NCBI RefSeq assembly: GCF_000192795.1
Contig: NW_007360655.1
Span: 1 to 38,045 of the forward strand
Origin: Vavraia culicis subsp. floridensis
Taxonomy: Eukaryota > Microsporidia > Pleistophoridae
DNA: 38,045 nucleotides
Reading direction: 5' to 3'
The notes below the pieces were generated by a model, which saw only the letters and a program-made list of their open reading frames with translations, was not told the origin of the DNA and did not search any database. The first letter of the stretch is position 1; every line of letters begins with the position of its first letter. Position numbers and translations under genes: made by a program. Below, in pieces: positions 17,349 through 28,536 of the stretch.

Positions 17349-20300
17349 TTATTTGATTCGGTATGTTTTTGTATCCAGGTTTATTTGTTCGCCGTTTACT
17401 TCTAAGGTCAACTCAATAAGACCCTCAAAGTCGATAAAATTACGAAAATAATCAAATAAACTACGATATTGCCTTGTAAATGGGTTTCTGTCAATAAAAG
17501 ATGACTTTTCTTCGGTGTTTACACATAAAACCAGCTGTTTCAACGCAATTTTCTTTGTTAGTATTTTCACTCGGCATGCATCATTTAGAAAGAACCAAGT
17601 AACCTGAAGGGTTTCCAAACTTTCCGGCAGAAAATTAAACACAGCACTGATACGAGAAATCTCTTTATTCAAATTTAAAGTTTTCAGATTTCTATTGTCT
17701 TTTAGGCCCTCTAAGTCTAGATTGCATTTCGGAGTATCCGTATCGTATGTACTATCGACAAGCACATTTCTTTCAGCAATTTTTAGTGTCTCAAGCTCGT
17801 GGGGTAGAAATGAAAAAAAGTACTCATCGATAAAATGGTAATCTACGATGAGGGTTTTCAGGTTTCGAAACAATCTAAGTAATTTGGTGTTTCTACTGTC
17901 TGGGCTAAACCCAACCAAATTCAGGTATTTAAGTCTGCTCCATGTCTTGAAAGTAAGCATGTCATTAAATACTACATTCATTTTCAGGTTTATTATCATC
18001 ATCTTGTCATACTTTGTGGGACAATGTTTTGGTAAGCCCGCATGCTTCTTTTTCAGCCAAATGTCTGTGACAAAAACACCAAAAATTTTCTCGAAGGAAA
18101 TATATGAAAATGCATGTGATCGTATTGCTTCATCGTAATATAAGCCATGTAATGTTAGTCTTTCAACATTGACACACCATGCTAATACCTGTTGTAAGAA
18201 ACTGCTTTTAAAATTGTAAGCTATTTCTAGGCTACGCACAGTTCGCAGGGATGAATGCAGTGGCTTAAGACACATAGTCCCATTTAATCGCGGAATTACT
18301 ACAAGCCTTCTTAATACTTTGACTGCTGACAAGTCAAACGTTCCGTTGCATTGTAATAATTGAAACTCCTCACAATTTTCGCCGACATAAAAAATCCTGT
18401 CCTCCGGAACATCTATCATTCGCAATATAACGGTACGTATGTGGTTTGCACATTTTGTAACGCTGTTTAGATTAAGTTTTTCGAGTGTTAGACAGTTAAG
18501 AGAGTTTATCGAAAAAATTTGGCTTAGAACATGCGATGAAATTGCTATTAGTGTTATTTTCTGTAAATTACTAGCTCTAGTATTATCCAAATTAATACAA
18601 TTCGTGTTTAACTCTACACTTTTGCATTCCCTACCGAGCAATAGCTTTACATTGTTGGTGACCTTGGCATACTCAATAATGACTTCTTCTATGTCATCGG
18701 AAAGTCGAATATCACTCTCAAAGCAAAAGTTTGAAAGGCGCAGCGAATAACTACCTCGTGTTGTGGGAACGCTTACATATTCAAGTGTGTTTCCGCAGTC
18801 CAATGCCAAAGATGTGAAGCCACCCACTCCTAACATACACATCATTCCACATGATCTTTCTATGTGTAAGCGTGAAATATTCTTACTTATTGCAAATGTG
18901 CAGTTTCTGCTGATAGTTACCTCCTCAAGCTTCAGCGTTTTGAGGTTCTCGCCGAGGTATACATTCTGTTCAATTGTTAGATCTGAAATACACAAGTAAA
19001 TTAATGATTGATAGATCTTCTGATCATAAACGAATGAAGAACAATTAATTACGGCTGATTTTAATTCCTTTACCATGGCTACATCAATATTTGCCTGACA
19101 AAATGTAATCCTTATGTATTCTACCTCCTTATTCAGGCGTAATATCGAGTTATTATCGGAAAAAACGTATTCTAAATCAACGAATTGCACATTTTTTGCT
19201 AATTCTGAGTGAGCGCGAACTTGAAAGTTTCTGAGTTCGAATGTTGTACAACCGTTCATACCTTCCTCACTAAAATACTTTATGTCCCCATCCACTAAAA
19301 ATGACGGTTCGCTGTTTTCCATGCTTCTTATTATACTGGTAATATCGATCCGTGTTGCTATAGAACTGAAAGCGAAATTATTGAGGTTGTTGGTCGATAT
19401 TATTTGTATGGCGGTCTCCGTGCTCAATTTGGCCCATCTTAGATACATGGTCTGGGCAAAAGCACCAAGCACTACTATGCTATGATCGAGAACAACGCTT
19501 TTTGCCTCCAAGAAATTGGTGGGAATAGATAATAAAAACTGGTTCGTCGTCAAATTCATGTTGGACAACACCAGCCTGTCGAGCGCCGTAATATGAGGAG
19601 CGATTATTCGACCTTTGAAATAACTTAGACAGATGTTAGTGCACGTATGCTTAAGAGAAAAAACCGAGTCCTCATTCATAACCACATGTTGAAGATTCAG
19701 ATCGCTAATGCACGCATCTACGGATATTGACCTACTAGTATTCATGTTTTTTATGGCCAAATTATACGTACTTATCGAAGTTTTAACAATTTCTAGCGAA
19801 CATCCAGTCTCGTGAAAATCTATCATGGATTCGCTCTCATAAGATACAAATGGTATTTTGAACTTACCGATGCAGCCATAAAGTTTTAACTCTTCAAAGC
19901 CATCATCAATTTGTAAAACACAATTTTCTTCGACGATAACATTTCGGAATTCTAGTCTTTTGATATTTGATTTCAAAAATTCACTATTATTCACGTGTGC
20001 GTACTTCAATAACAACCGCTGGCTTTCATATGAACGTGTTACGTCAGAACTATTAAATGGTGAGGATTCATCGGACATTTCTAAACAGAAATCCTTCTGT
20101 TCTATCGGAATAATTTTTTTACGGCCCGTAACATCATCCAAAAAAACCGATCTGTAGGAGTTGTCCAAAATAACATTCCTTGTGTTTTTGTGAACCTCAA
20201 TATGGCTGTCTAACTTAAAGTCAACGCCACAAATGTGCAATTTCGACAGCCTATCGTTGAATTTAACGGTACTCATTAACAATGCCGACTGCAATATGAA

Positions 20301-21905
20301 TTCCCAAGAATCGTTTTTTTTCGACCTGACAAAGACCAATTGGCCATAATTAATTCGTATATGTATACTTTGTTCACTTATAGGAGTGTATAAACGAATT
20401 ATACCAGTGCATTTGGTTAATGTGATGTTTTCTAAGAATTTTCCTAGAACGAGCACAAGTTCTGCTAATAATTCTACCTCTTCGAGAATAAGCATTTTTA
20501 TGTTTTGATTCATTTTTTCTAAGCTGTCAGTGAAGGTCCCATTAGCCATCTTCAGCACATCAATAAAACAATCGCTGTTCCGTACTAGTTTAACTGACCA
20601 AGTGCCTCCAAATGTAACATGGAAGTTTTTTTCAATGTAGGGAATATAAATATTACCTGAACATTGGTCAATGCATATCGCTCTACAACCCTCGTCAACT
20701 CTCACGGTACTATCTTTTATGATTTCGGTATCTTTTAGTGATATTTCTTCCAGATTTTCAGGTAAAACTATAGAGCAACGGATGAATGAGTTAGATATTT
20801 TCAGTTTTTTGAGATATTTGGGGAATAAAACACAGTTTCGCAGAACACATTTTTTCAAATGCATATCTACCTCTACAGTTGATAAAAAAGCTAGGTCGAA
20901 GGTCAAATGTGTTTTTTCAAATCGTAGAACTATTTTTTTTACACAACAAAGCGCTAGAAAATTGCATCTTAGAACTTTGTGAATATTCAATCCTGCGACG
21001 CTGCAGAAAGATTCTATGTAGCTCTTACCCACTGGATCATGGAAAATATCCGAAAAATCAATATCAATCACAAGAAGTGATTCATCTAATGATGCTTCTC
21101 TGTATAGATTATATAGCTTCTCACGATTATTAAACAAGAAACCACTGTTCATTTCCATAACATTCTTTGGAAATAAGCACGAAGCCATGTTCAAAAAATT
21201 TGTATGAACGAGTAGTCGGTTTTTCTTTTCCTGAATATCTGACATAAATACAACATTATAATGCTCATCTTCTGAATATACACACATTTCATTACGCATT
21301 TCCATTACTAAGTTGCAGTAAGCTACCTCAAAACACGATTTTTTTTGTTCAATCTGCCCGGTTCTTTCTTCACAAAGTGTTCCAAGTCGATCATACAAAC
21401 CGTTATCGTTCAAAAAATACTGGCATATGAGGCGCTGAACTGACCTTTGATTATCCAAAAATATCAGAAGATGTTCCATAATATCAACAATCTCAGAATC
21501 TGAAAGCTTTGTCTCGGCACATGTCGACATGCCAATCACTTTCATAAATACCGGTTTCGTAACAGGAATTTGCATGGTCATGTATCTATGTGTTTTATCG
21601 CGCTGACAATTCTTTTCTGAATCAATTCTAATCCTAGTTTCGTCGGTCGAGGTAATAGCTTCACATTGATTCGTATTTGACTTGAAAACGTTTAGAGGAT
21701 CAGCTGACGTGTTATACTCATTGATTCTAAAATTCGACAGTAGCGGTAATGACAATTCCGAAAGATCCTCGCAAATACCTTTTAACTGTATCACTCCCAG
21801 ATTGTTACATATTGAAATGTTTGATACATCGTTTATTGTCTCTTTTCTAAAACATAGAATCCATTTGGTAATTGTATCAGATGCTCTTGTGAAAGGGAGA
21901 TACAT
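17349..21905 (-). CDS. Large leucine-rich-repeat-like protein, 1518 aa
   Basis: The longest gene of the window. There is no signal peptide or membrane segment. The first ~345 residues form a non-repeated N-terminal region. From about 350 to 1250 the protein is built of LRR-like strands arranged in a regular super-repeat: ten copies of a 40-residue core start near residues 385, 469, 553, 648, 733, 816, 906, 988, 1072 and 1156, usually 82-85 apart. Each core opens with L/I-x-x-L-x-L, and several carry C-x-G about 30 residues on and end near I-P-x-I/V. The C-terminal ~270 residues hold more ordinary LRRs (L-K-x-L-x-L-N). LRR proteins are expanded families in several microsporidia, with unknown roles, possibly in binding host proteins. 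No ACCC motif precedes the ATG. A repeat shared with the window edge lies about 210 bases upstream. The frame is intact. Confidence 0.85.
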   Translation of the reverse strand: MYLPFTRASDTITKWILCFRKETINDVSNISICNNLGVIQLKGICEDLSELSLPLLSNFRINEYNTSADPLNVFKSNTNQCEAITSTDETRIRIDSEKNCQRDKTHRYMTMQIPVTKPVFMKVIGMSTCAETKLSDSEIVDIMEHLLIFLDNQRSVQRLICQYFLNDNGLYDRLGTLCEERTGQIEQKKSCFEVAYCNLVMEMRNEMCVYSEDEHYNVVFMSDIQEKKNRLLVHTNFLNMASCLFPKNVMEMNSGFLFNNREKLYNLYREASLDESLLVIDIDFSDIFHDPVGKSYIESFCSVAGLNIHKVLRCNFLALCCVKKIVLRFEKTHLTFDLAFLSTVEVDMHLKKCVLRNCVLFPKYLKKLKISNSFIRCSIVLPENLEEISLKDTEIIKDSTVRVDEGCRAICIDQCSGNIYIPYIEKNFHVTFGGTWSVKLVRNSDCFIDVLKMANGTFTDSLEKMNQNIKMLILEEVELLAELVLVLGKFLENITLTKCTGIIRLYTPISEQSIHIRINYGQLVFVRSKKNDSWEFILQSALLMSTVKFNDRLSKLHICGVDFKLDSHIEVHKNTRNVILDNSYRSVFLDDVTGRKKIIPIEQKDFCLEMSDESSPFNSSDVTRSYESQRLLLKYAHVNNSEFLKSNIKRLEFRNVIVEENCVLQIDDGFEELKLYGCIGKFKIPFVSYESESMIDFHETGCSLEIVKTSISTYNLAIKNMNTSRSISVDACISDLNLQHVVMNEDSVFSLKHTCTNICLSYFKGRIIAPHITALDRLVLSNMNLTTNQFLLSIPTNFLEAKSVVLDHSIVVLGAFAQTMYLRWAKLSTETAIQIISTNNLNNFAFSSIATRIDITSIIRSMENSEPSFLVDGDIKYFSEEGMNGCTTFELRNFQVRAHSELAKNVQFVDLEYVFSDNNSILRLNKEVEYIRITFCQANIDVAMVKELKSAVINCSSFVYDQKIYQSLIYLCISDLTIEQNVYLGENLKTLKLEEVTISRNCTFAISKNISRLHIERSCGMMCMLGVGGFTSLALDCGNTLEYVSVPTTRGSYSLRLSNFCFESDIRLSDDIEEVIIEYAKVTNNVKLLLGRECKSVELNTNCINLDNTRASNLQKITLIAISSHVLSQIFSINSLNCLTLEKLNLNSVTKCANHIRTVILRMIDVPEDRIFYVGENCEEFQLLQCNGTFDLSAVKVLRRLVVIPRLNGTMCLKPLHSSLRTVRSLEIAYNFKSSFLQQVLAWCVNVERLTLHGLYYDEAIRSHAFSYISFEKIFGVFVTDIWLKKKHAGLPKHCPTKYDKMMIINLKMNVVFNDMLTFKTWSRLKYLNLVGFSPDSRNTKLLRLFRNLKTLIVDYHFIDEYFFSFLPHELETLKIAERNVLVDSTYDTDTPKCNLDLEGLKDNRNLKTLNLNKEISRISAVFNFLPESLETLQVTWFFLNDACRVKILTKKIALKQLVLCVNTEEKSSFIDRNPFTRQYRSLFDYFRNFIDFEGLIELTLEVNGEQINLDTKTYRIK

Positions 21906-22112
21906 ATTAGCACTGTCCTTCTTCTTTTTATATTTTTATTGTTCTTGAATTGTCTAATTGGATCTCAATCAAGATGAATTAGTGACGGAATATCATTTTT
22001 ATTCCTCAATCATAGTTTAATACAACAACCAAGCGTATACTGATAAAACATCCTTATAAGTTTGTAATTTTAAAGATTGACTTGTACATCACAATCACAT
22101 AATATCAATATA
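21906..22112 (-). promoter_or_regulatory. Upstream region of the LRR gene
   Basis: About 200 bases of very AT-rich sequence between the LRR start and the inverted repeat. The minus strand has an A/T-rich block with AAATATAAAAAG about 20-30 bases before the ATG that could act as a TATA-like element. No ACCC motif is present. Confidence 0.3.
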
Positions 22113-22221
22113 AAGAAATTTAGAAACTAGTTTACCATAGATGTAGTATTAAACAACCAAAAAAAAATTACTCTTATTTTGTCTTTGTGCACGAAATAAA
22201 AGGCTCAGAAAAGTCATTTAA
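22113..22221 (+). repeat. Inverted repeat copy B
   Basis: 109 bases that are the reverse complement of bases 1-109, with two mismatches. The similarity ends at 22113 on the LRR side. On the other side it runs to the point where copy A meets the window edge, so the true outer boundary is unknown. Confidence 0.9.
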
Positions 22222-25200
22222 TTAATTTTTCTTGGATGCATCCAGCTGTTCCTTATAAATTACATAACAATTACACGAATATGTCAAATAAAATTAAGCA
22301 CAAGCAACCAAAAGATGCAAAAGAAGCGAAAATAGCTTGAAAAATATAACCTGACATGTTAAACGAAGAAATATCGTTTCATAGACAATAATTCTATTCT
22401 GTTCGTAAAAAGAAGTACGTGGCTAGTTTATATTACACAACCTGCCCGCAAGTAAATCACCCACAACAACGGCGTACAAATACCAGTCATATGGCAAGAA
22501 AAATGTGGTACATATGTATGAGTATTGGACAAACAACAGAATTACTGAGTTCACAAGACGAGGTGAATGTTAGGCTCAGAAATATGAGACTGAAAAATTT
22601 ACCAGAAAAAAATTGCTCCGGCTGATTGAGGCAGTGAATGGGTGCAAACGAAAAGTAACACGCCAACATCAGAGGAACGACACCGAAAAACACCCTTATT
22701 TTTCTTTCTTTGACAGCTCTCATCAGTATTGAGTTCTTCTTCAGCAACTGGTAAAAGATCGCCTAAAAAGTATTTCCTCGAAATAGAGCGAAAAATGTGG
22801 CATGAACGATAATTGCACATTCTATATTACTTATATATTGACCAAGTATGGATGAAAACTCGGACAATTGACTGTGGTTGTATAAAATCCTCACTAACGG
22901 AATTACACGTGTTCTCGATAAGAATGCTAGGAAAAAGAGCAGTACCATATTCTTATTCGTAGCTCCATCTTAAATCTTATTCGAGCATATCTTTGTATAA
23001 GTGCAGGATAGCAACACAAGCAACGTATGGCAGCACTGAGATAAAATTAGTACAACAACAAATATTAGGCTGACTAACAAATGCTTATCGGTCTCATAGT
23101 TGAGGCATAGTATGTGATATGTTCCATAAATTGAGAAAGAGTGGCAAAAACAGCGATAAAAAAACTTTTCTATTCATTTCGTGGCTGTACACGGTGATGT
23201 GTCTTTACATTATGTTTATACGACTCATTCCTTACCAAAACTATTTGATCTGCAAATTAAATGTACATGTTTTACCGCTATAGCTCATATTTTATCGATT
23301 TCTCAACCATTCTCTAATCTTGTCTCAAGATTTACTATTTCAGGCGCGAACGTAGTTCTTATTGATATCAATGTGATGTATGAGCACGTGAGAGTCACAT
23401 ATAACATATTTCAACACCTATTTTTGCAGATATTGATGATACTCGCTGTATCAGCAGCTCACCACATCGAATGTATTTAATTCTATTCGACTCTAACGGT
23501 TGCTATGGCAGAGTTTTCATCATCGAACAGGTCTTGTGTCCGATGCATGTTACGAGGTACAAGACACAAGTTGCAAACAAGATCACGGCATCAAATATGT
23601 TTAGTCCTGGTGCCCAGAGCACACAAGCATCTCTGTTATTCGCATTTAATTTCTCTGTTGATGCACACCTGCTCAGCAAGTCAAATTCAATCACCCGTCA
23701 CGGTTGGACGATGTATCAGGAATGTAATTGTATAGAAAGTGCAGAACGTGAAGATGTGTGATAAAAGTATTGTCTAGCGAATGAGCGGTGTCATTCTCAG
23801 GTGACAGTAATAGCTGCAGCACGAGAAAAGAACAAAAGTAGATGAATGAAGGACGGAACGTTGCGAAAGGCTGTAGCTGAATTTTTTAGTGGCAGATTAA
23901 CATCAACGTAATTTGCTCCTTCGAAAATGTCTATCTCAGGCATCCTCTACCATATTTCTAGCGGAAGCATTGGTCCTTGATCTCAATATGCACAGCAATC
24001 GAGATCTACAGGTGCATATCACGTATCATTCGATGATAATCAGGGCTCACATCCTTTTACAGAAGTAATCTTATCCACGAGCTAACACTTCTCATTTTTT
24101 AGCACATTTTGGTGTAATAATCTGGGGAACCGTTGGAAATTTTCACAGCTTCATCTTTAAAGGGGAATTTGAACCTGGATTGTTCTAATGAAGAGGTTGG
24201 CTTCCCCACTTGGTCGCAGAATCTATTTATCACCACAGTGCACACAACATCAGCTGAGGTTACAAGCGACTACGACAACATCAGCTCAGGTAAAAGGGAT
24301 GAAAAAGAGGATGTGATCAGAAAATTTAAACGATGGTGACTGTAGATCACAACATGCCATCGTAAAATTACGTACCGCAACGTGTAATGTGGGCGATTGA
24401 TTTAGTTTGTGATCCAGAGAGCGCCTCACAGCATTCAAATTGGTATTGCATACTAATGTTGGAAAGATGAAGCGGCAAGAAATAACACAAATAAATAATT
24501 TTATGTGCAGCGACTCCATCCGATCAAAACATTTGCGTTAGTTCGTAGGCTTTTGCCGTTGAAAACAGGATGCGCCCACGATTACGAACAAGTACATGTG
24601 CGTGCAGAAATCAGTACTAAGGTATGAACACTATCACTGAGACAAATTCTTTAAACTTGCACAATGGTGTTTTCAGATCCCTACCTCCAGCCAGGAAAGT
24701 CTCCAGCAAATATTTTAGCAAATTAACACTGGTACGTTATTTAATCAAGATTATTATTTTGTACTACATTCAGAGCATCCGGGCTGGTTATTTAATTCTT
24801 ACATGTTCATAAGCAGCCTTGCATCCCATCGATCAGAGAAGGAGCAATGAGGAGCAGTTGATGTGTGATAGATAAAAGATTCGTAGTAAAAAATTACAGC
24901 TCGTTGAAAAGAATAAATGTTTATACCACTCTTCTGTCGGATAAAGAACTTCCTGAGCTCTTTAATTCTGCCTAATCTCATTCACCACGAATTCAGATTC
25001 AAACCAAATTCAACAAATGTTAGTCACAGCCTTGCATTCACACTGCGATGTACTGGTGAGGTAACAGTATCGCCAAAAATAAAACGATGTGTTGTTCGAT
25101 AGGTCGGTGAAACATGCGCAATTGCTGCTAACCGTAAATAAAACCGCTAAAAATAGTAATTTATGATTAGAACAGTTGGTACTGCGTTTAGCATCTTTAC

Positions 25201-28157
25201 CGGAACATTTGGTGTTTATCATGGCAGTAAAAAGGACATCTCAGCAGTCATTAGTTAATAAGTGTTTATAGCGGTGATCATTAATGGCAGAAACATTTGA
25301 CCAAAGTATCATTCAGAATTATTAGGATGCATCTGGCTCAACCTGATCCGGTGCCAAACATCAGAGCATGTTACTCGCTTCCTCATTATAAATACCACAT
25401 ATTGCCGAAATTGCTTTTTCTGATCTACAGCTCAGGCTATCTGCGGCCATATGCACATTTTTTTCCTGCTTGTTCCGTGAATAGGCATCAGGCGAACAAA
25501 CTTCAACAGGTTGCAAAGTCTTCCGGTGCTGCACCCGAATACTATTTTAAACCACCTTAAGTCCAATAATGCAAATCCTGGAATGACTCGGCCTGGTTTC
25601 AGAGCACCATTTGCTGCATTATACCTCTCTGCTCTCCGCACATGTAGTTCGTGAAAGTAAAATTAACCGAACAAGACACATACCGCAAAAAGGATGTTGC
25701 AGGGATTCAGCGCAATCTTTTTGGTAATAATAAGAACCATTTGTGTTAAATAAACACGTTCTGGCCCAGCAATAGGTATGTGCTTGTGGACGAGAAAAGG
25801 TTCGACAGCTCGAAATATGAGAAGGGATAAGAAACAAGGCTTATCGAACACGACTGTGATATTGCACAATCTTTCTGGCGTTCATATGTGCGATCCTCAT
25901 CTTACTTTCGAATCTAGTCGTGCATCCACAAAAATTTCGATTCAATCAACCAAACAAATCGTTGATACCGTCTTAAACAATGTTGTGCTTTGTTCATGTT
26001 TGCAGCATTCAGCACAACACGTTTAGACCTGCAACTCTGGGAATAACGAACACCTGTGCGTAAATTGAGTTATTAAAAGCAGCCATGGCGGGCTGGAGAA
26101 TAGCCCTTTTCTTTGTTTACGATCGTGTCAACAATAGTAGCCCTCTGTGTATGCCGCGAACTAAATTGGCTTCTATCTAAAGCATTTCGCTCAAGATCAT
26201 TGCGTCCATTACCAAAGAACATTTGTTCTCGTCATATTTACGCAGTAACTAAAAAAGGAGTGGTATTCTCTGATTTTGATAGATGCCTTTCAGCCATCAA
26301 CATAATATTTTTACGCGTGTTACTCAGCACTTAAAGACATCACATGCTATCTAAGCTGCATTCATTTCCCTGTAATTTACGAATCGTTCTTCCTATCGCC
26401 GGTTCATACTTCATGTGGTCTGTTTTCAGTGTTTGGTAGGACCAGGCATAGCGGCTAAAACAAAATAAATATTTCCAATCTATCGAAATGTTCTGTTGTC
26501 CTCTCAACTGCCCATCTCCAGTCACCTCTGTTTTCTCAAGGATTCTTAATTTTACTTTGAACACACGTCTGATTTTACCAATAAATTCTGCATCGCCAAC
26601 AACTGAAGAACCTAAAGCCTCATCAACTACCTTCACAGCCGTGTTCTCATCAGAACAATGATGTTTTCTAGGATTGAACGTGCTTATGCCATTATTACGC
26701 AGCCATTCAACATTCTGCGAAAAGTGTTATCGATAGTCCGAATTCGGGAGTAATTGCAAGTCTCTGTAAGTAAGACTTCTCTGTGTTATCCTCAACAAAA
26801 ACATTCCCGGTGCTACTATCCTGTTCATGTGCATACAGAACATAAGCTAGGCACGAAAAGTTTACAAGTAATGAAATTCTTACCACTCTTACGGCATTCA
26901 CCAAACCTGTTGAAGGCAGTGTGGCAATGAAGTATGTTGAAAGGGATGTTAAAGAGGGAACGAAAACCCAGCGTGCAAAAATAACCTGAGTATGAATGCT
27001 TGTAGTACCTGCAGCCGTAATTTTGGAAGACTATCAAAGCATATTATTGATATCAACAAGCATTCGTTTTCGAAAGTAAAATCGGTTCATAGCAACTTAA
27101 ACTGCACGCTCACCAAATAATTTTACTTTCGCACTCATTCGATGTTGCATTTCAGAACCGCGTATTCTGTGCCCAATTCTAAGGGCCTAATCTCTTAACT
27201 CACTGCCAATTTCTATAACACATGATCATTTGCGCGTTATTCTGCGTATCATCGGTTAAGAGTCAATCATTCCTCCACACATTCTTCCTATTCACATTTA
27301 TAGTGCATTTAACTTGTTGTTATATTTTGTACTTCCTCTTCTACCACTGCAAGACTCTCTGATACGTGCAATAAACTTTCAATTTACCATGCCATATATT
27401 AAGGACAACCGACTCACGAAGCAGTCTGTGGCCGACTGATTGAATTGAAGATGAAACACTACGTCTTGTTGTGCATACTCAGAGAATACATCAAAGTTGT
27501 GTTTGGTGATCTGCTGCGTACTAGCTGGTGCTAAACGAACAACGGCCTTGTCCGTAGCAACACCTGCGGTAGAAATAATTCTATCTGAACTATCAACCAC
27601 ATCTAAACAGAACAACAACACCAGCCGCATCCTTCAATCCTTAGATATTGCCGCTGTACAGCATCTGGAAAGGTAGCATCAGCACAAAGAACACTTCTTT
27701 CCATCTAACAGAACAAAATCGTACTTTATGACTCGCCAGATCTTTTAGATCCAGCGATGTGCAAGTCTGGGCGTATCTCTACGTTTAGTAACATGCCATT
27801 CGCCGCAGACATGTGATATACACAGACAAAGAAGTGAAAGCCTCTGCTATGTAACTATATGAGTAGAAATGGTGGCACTGCTGTTCCACAAATTAATTTC
27901 ACTCTGCTGTTGTTCTTTGCCCGGGTGTTCATACCAGCAACACAGCCGCAAACAACGACCAGCCGTAACAACAACTGATACGGGCTCGGTGTGCATTCTG
28001 GATTAGAGAGCAGCCCAGAGGCATTTTTCTTGTGAAGAAAAGAGGTAGAAGATCCGATGGAGCAATTTGAACCGGATGCTCTTGTGTTGATGAACTGTGA
28101 GGGCATCGCACAGTTCAAACACGTACAATTTTGCGACCAAAAACAGCAGTCACGGCT
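22222..28157. other. Long gene-poor region with higher G+C
   Basis: Almost 6 kb without a gene I can support. All ATG-started frames are short (the longest are about 80-125 codons and overlap each other or start with TTG/GTG). Sampled lines rise from about 30% G+C near 23.2 kb to 42-48% at 24-25.3 kb. No rRNA, tRNA B-box, transposase-like peptide or tandem repeat was recognised. A minus-strand stretch at 26340-27030 has two overlapping long open frames in different phases that may be a gene relic (see findings). The region could be decayed mobile or subtelomeric DNA (inference). Confidence 0.55.
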
Positions 28158-28163
28158 ACCCCC
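28158..28163 (+). promoter_or_regulatory. ACCCCC start motif of the dUTPase-like gene
   Basis: ACCCCC seven bases upstream of the ATG at 28171. It favours this start over an in-frame ATG at 28057. Confidence 0.5.
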
Positions 28164-28170
28164 AGCAGCA

Positions 28171-28536
28171 ATGACAGTTCCGCTCAAGTTCAAGCTGTAC
28201 CCCACGGTCGAAGAGTTGGTAATTCCGGAGCGCAAATCGGAAGGGGCTGCAGGTTATGATGTGTATTCACCACAAGCATTTGAGATACAGCCGAGAACAT
28301 CTGTTAGAGTGAGTCTAGGGTTTAGGATCGATCTTCCGGACGGCGTGCTCATCAATTTGTACATGAGATCAGGCCTTGCGCTGAAGAAAGGACTGAACGT
28401 TGTGGGCAGGCGCATTTATGGCAGCAAAGAGGAAGTATTTGTGGAGATAAGGAATTATTCAGAGGAGACGTACAGAGCAAGCAGGGGAGATAGAATTGTT
28501 CAGATGGTGTTCCACGAAGCACTGATGCTAAAATAA
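28171..28536 (+). CDS. Degenerate dUTPase-like protein
   Basis: A 121-residue protein with the trimeric dUTPase fold. dUTPase normally converts dUTP to dUMP and pyrophosphate, protecting DNA from uracil. Visible motifs: 1, A27-G28-Y29-D30; 2, R66-S67-G68-L-A; 4, G106-D107-R108-I109-V-Q. Motif 3 (usually G-V-I-D-x-D-Y-R-G) is altered: aligning on motif 4, the catalytic Asp position holds Ile and the sugar-sensing Tyr holds Ser (residues 79-88). Motif 5, the glycine-rich C-terminal arm, is absent; the chain stops about 10 residues after motif 4. Known dUTPases run to about 140-150 residues. The frame itself is open, so this looks like a maintained but catalytically changed protein, or a gene early in decay. 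The start is chosen by homology and the ACCCCC block; a 159-residue version starting at 28057 is possible. Confidence 0.85.
   Translation: MTVPLKFKLYPTVEELVIPERKSEGAAGYDVYSPQAFEIQPRTSVRVSLGFRIDLPDGVLINLYMRSGLALKKGLNVVGRRIYGSKEEVFVEIRNYSEETYRASRGDRIVQMVFHEALMLK

Noticed and set aside
397..22356. Second possible match between the repeat flanks (ACATGTCAGG near 397 and its complement near 22347)
   Set aside because: Only ten bases long and not collinear with the inverted repeat, so a chance match.
27379..27630. 83-codon minus-strand ATG frame with a hydrophobic N-terminus
   Set aside because: Length is within chance expectation for the region; no start motif and no recognised family.
27855..28235. 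126-codon minus-strand frame with ATG
   Set aside because: It overlaps the dUTPase-like gene start in antisense and has no recognisable domain or start motif.
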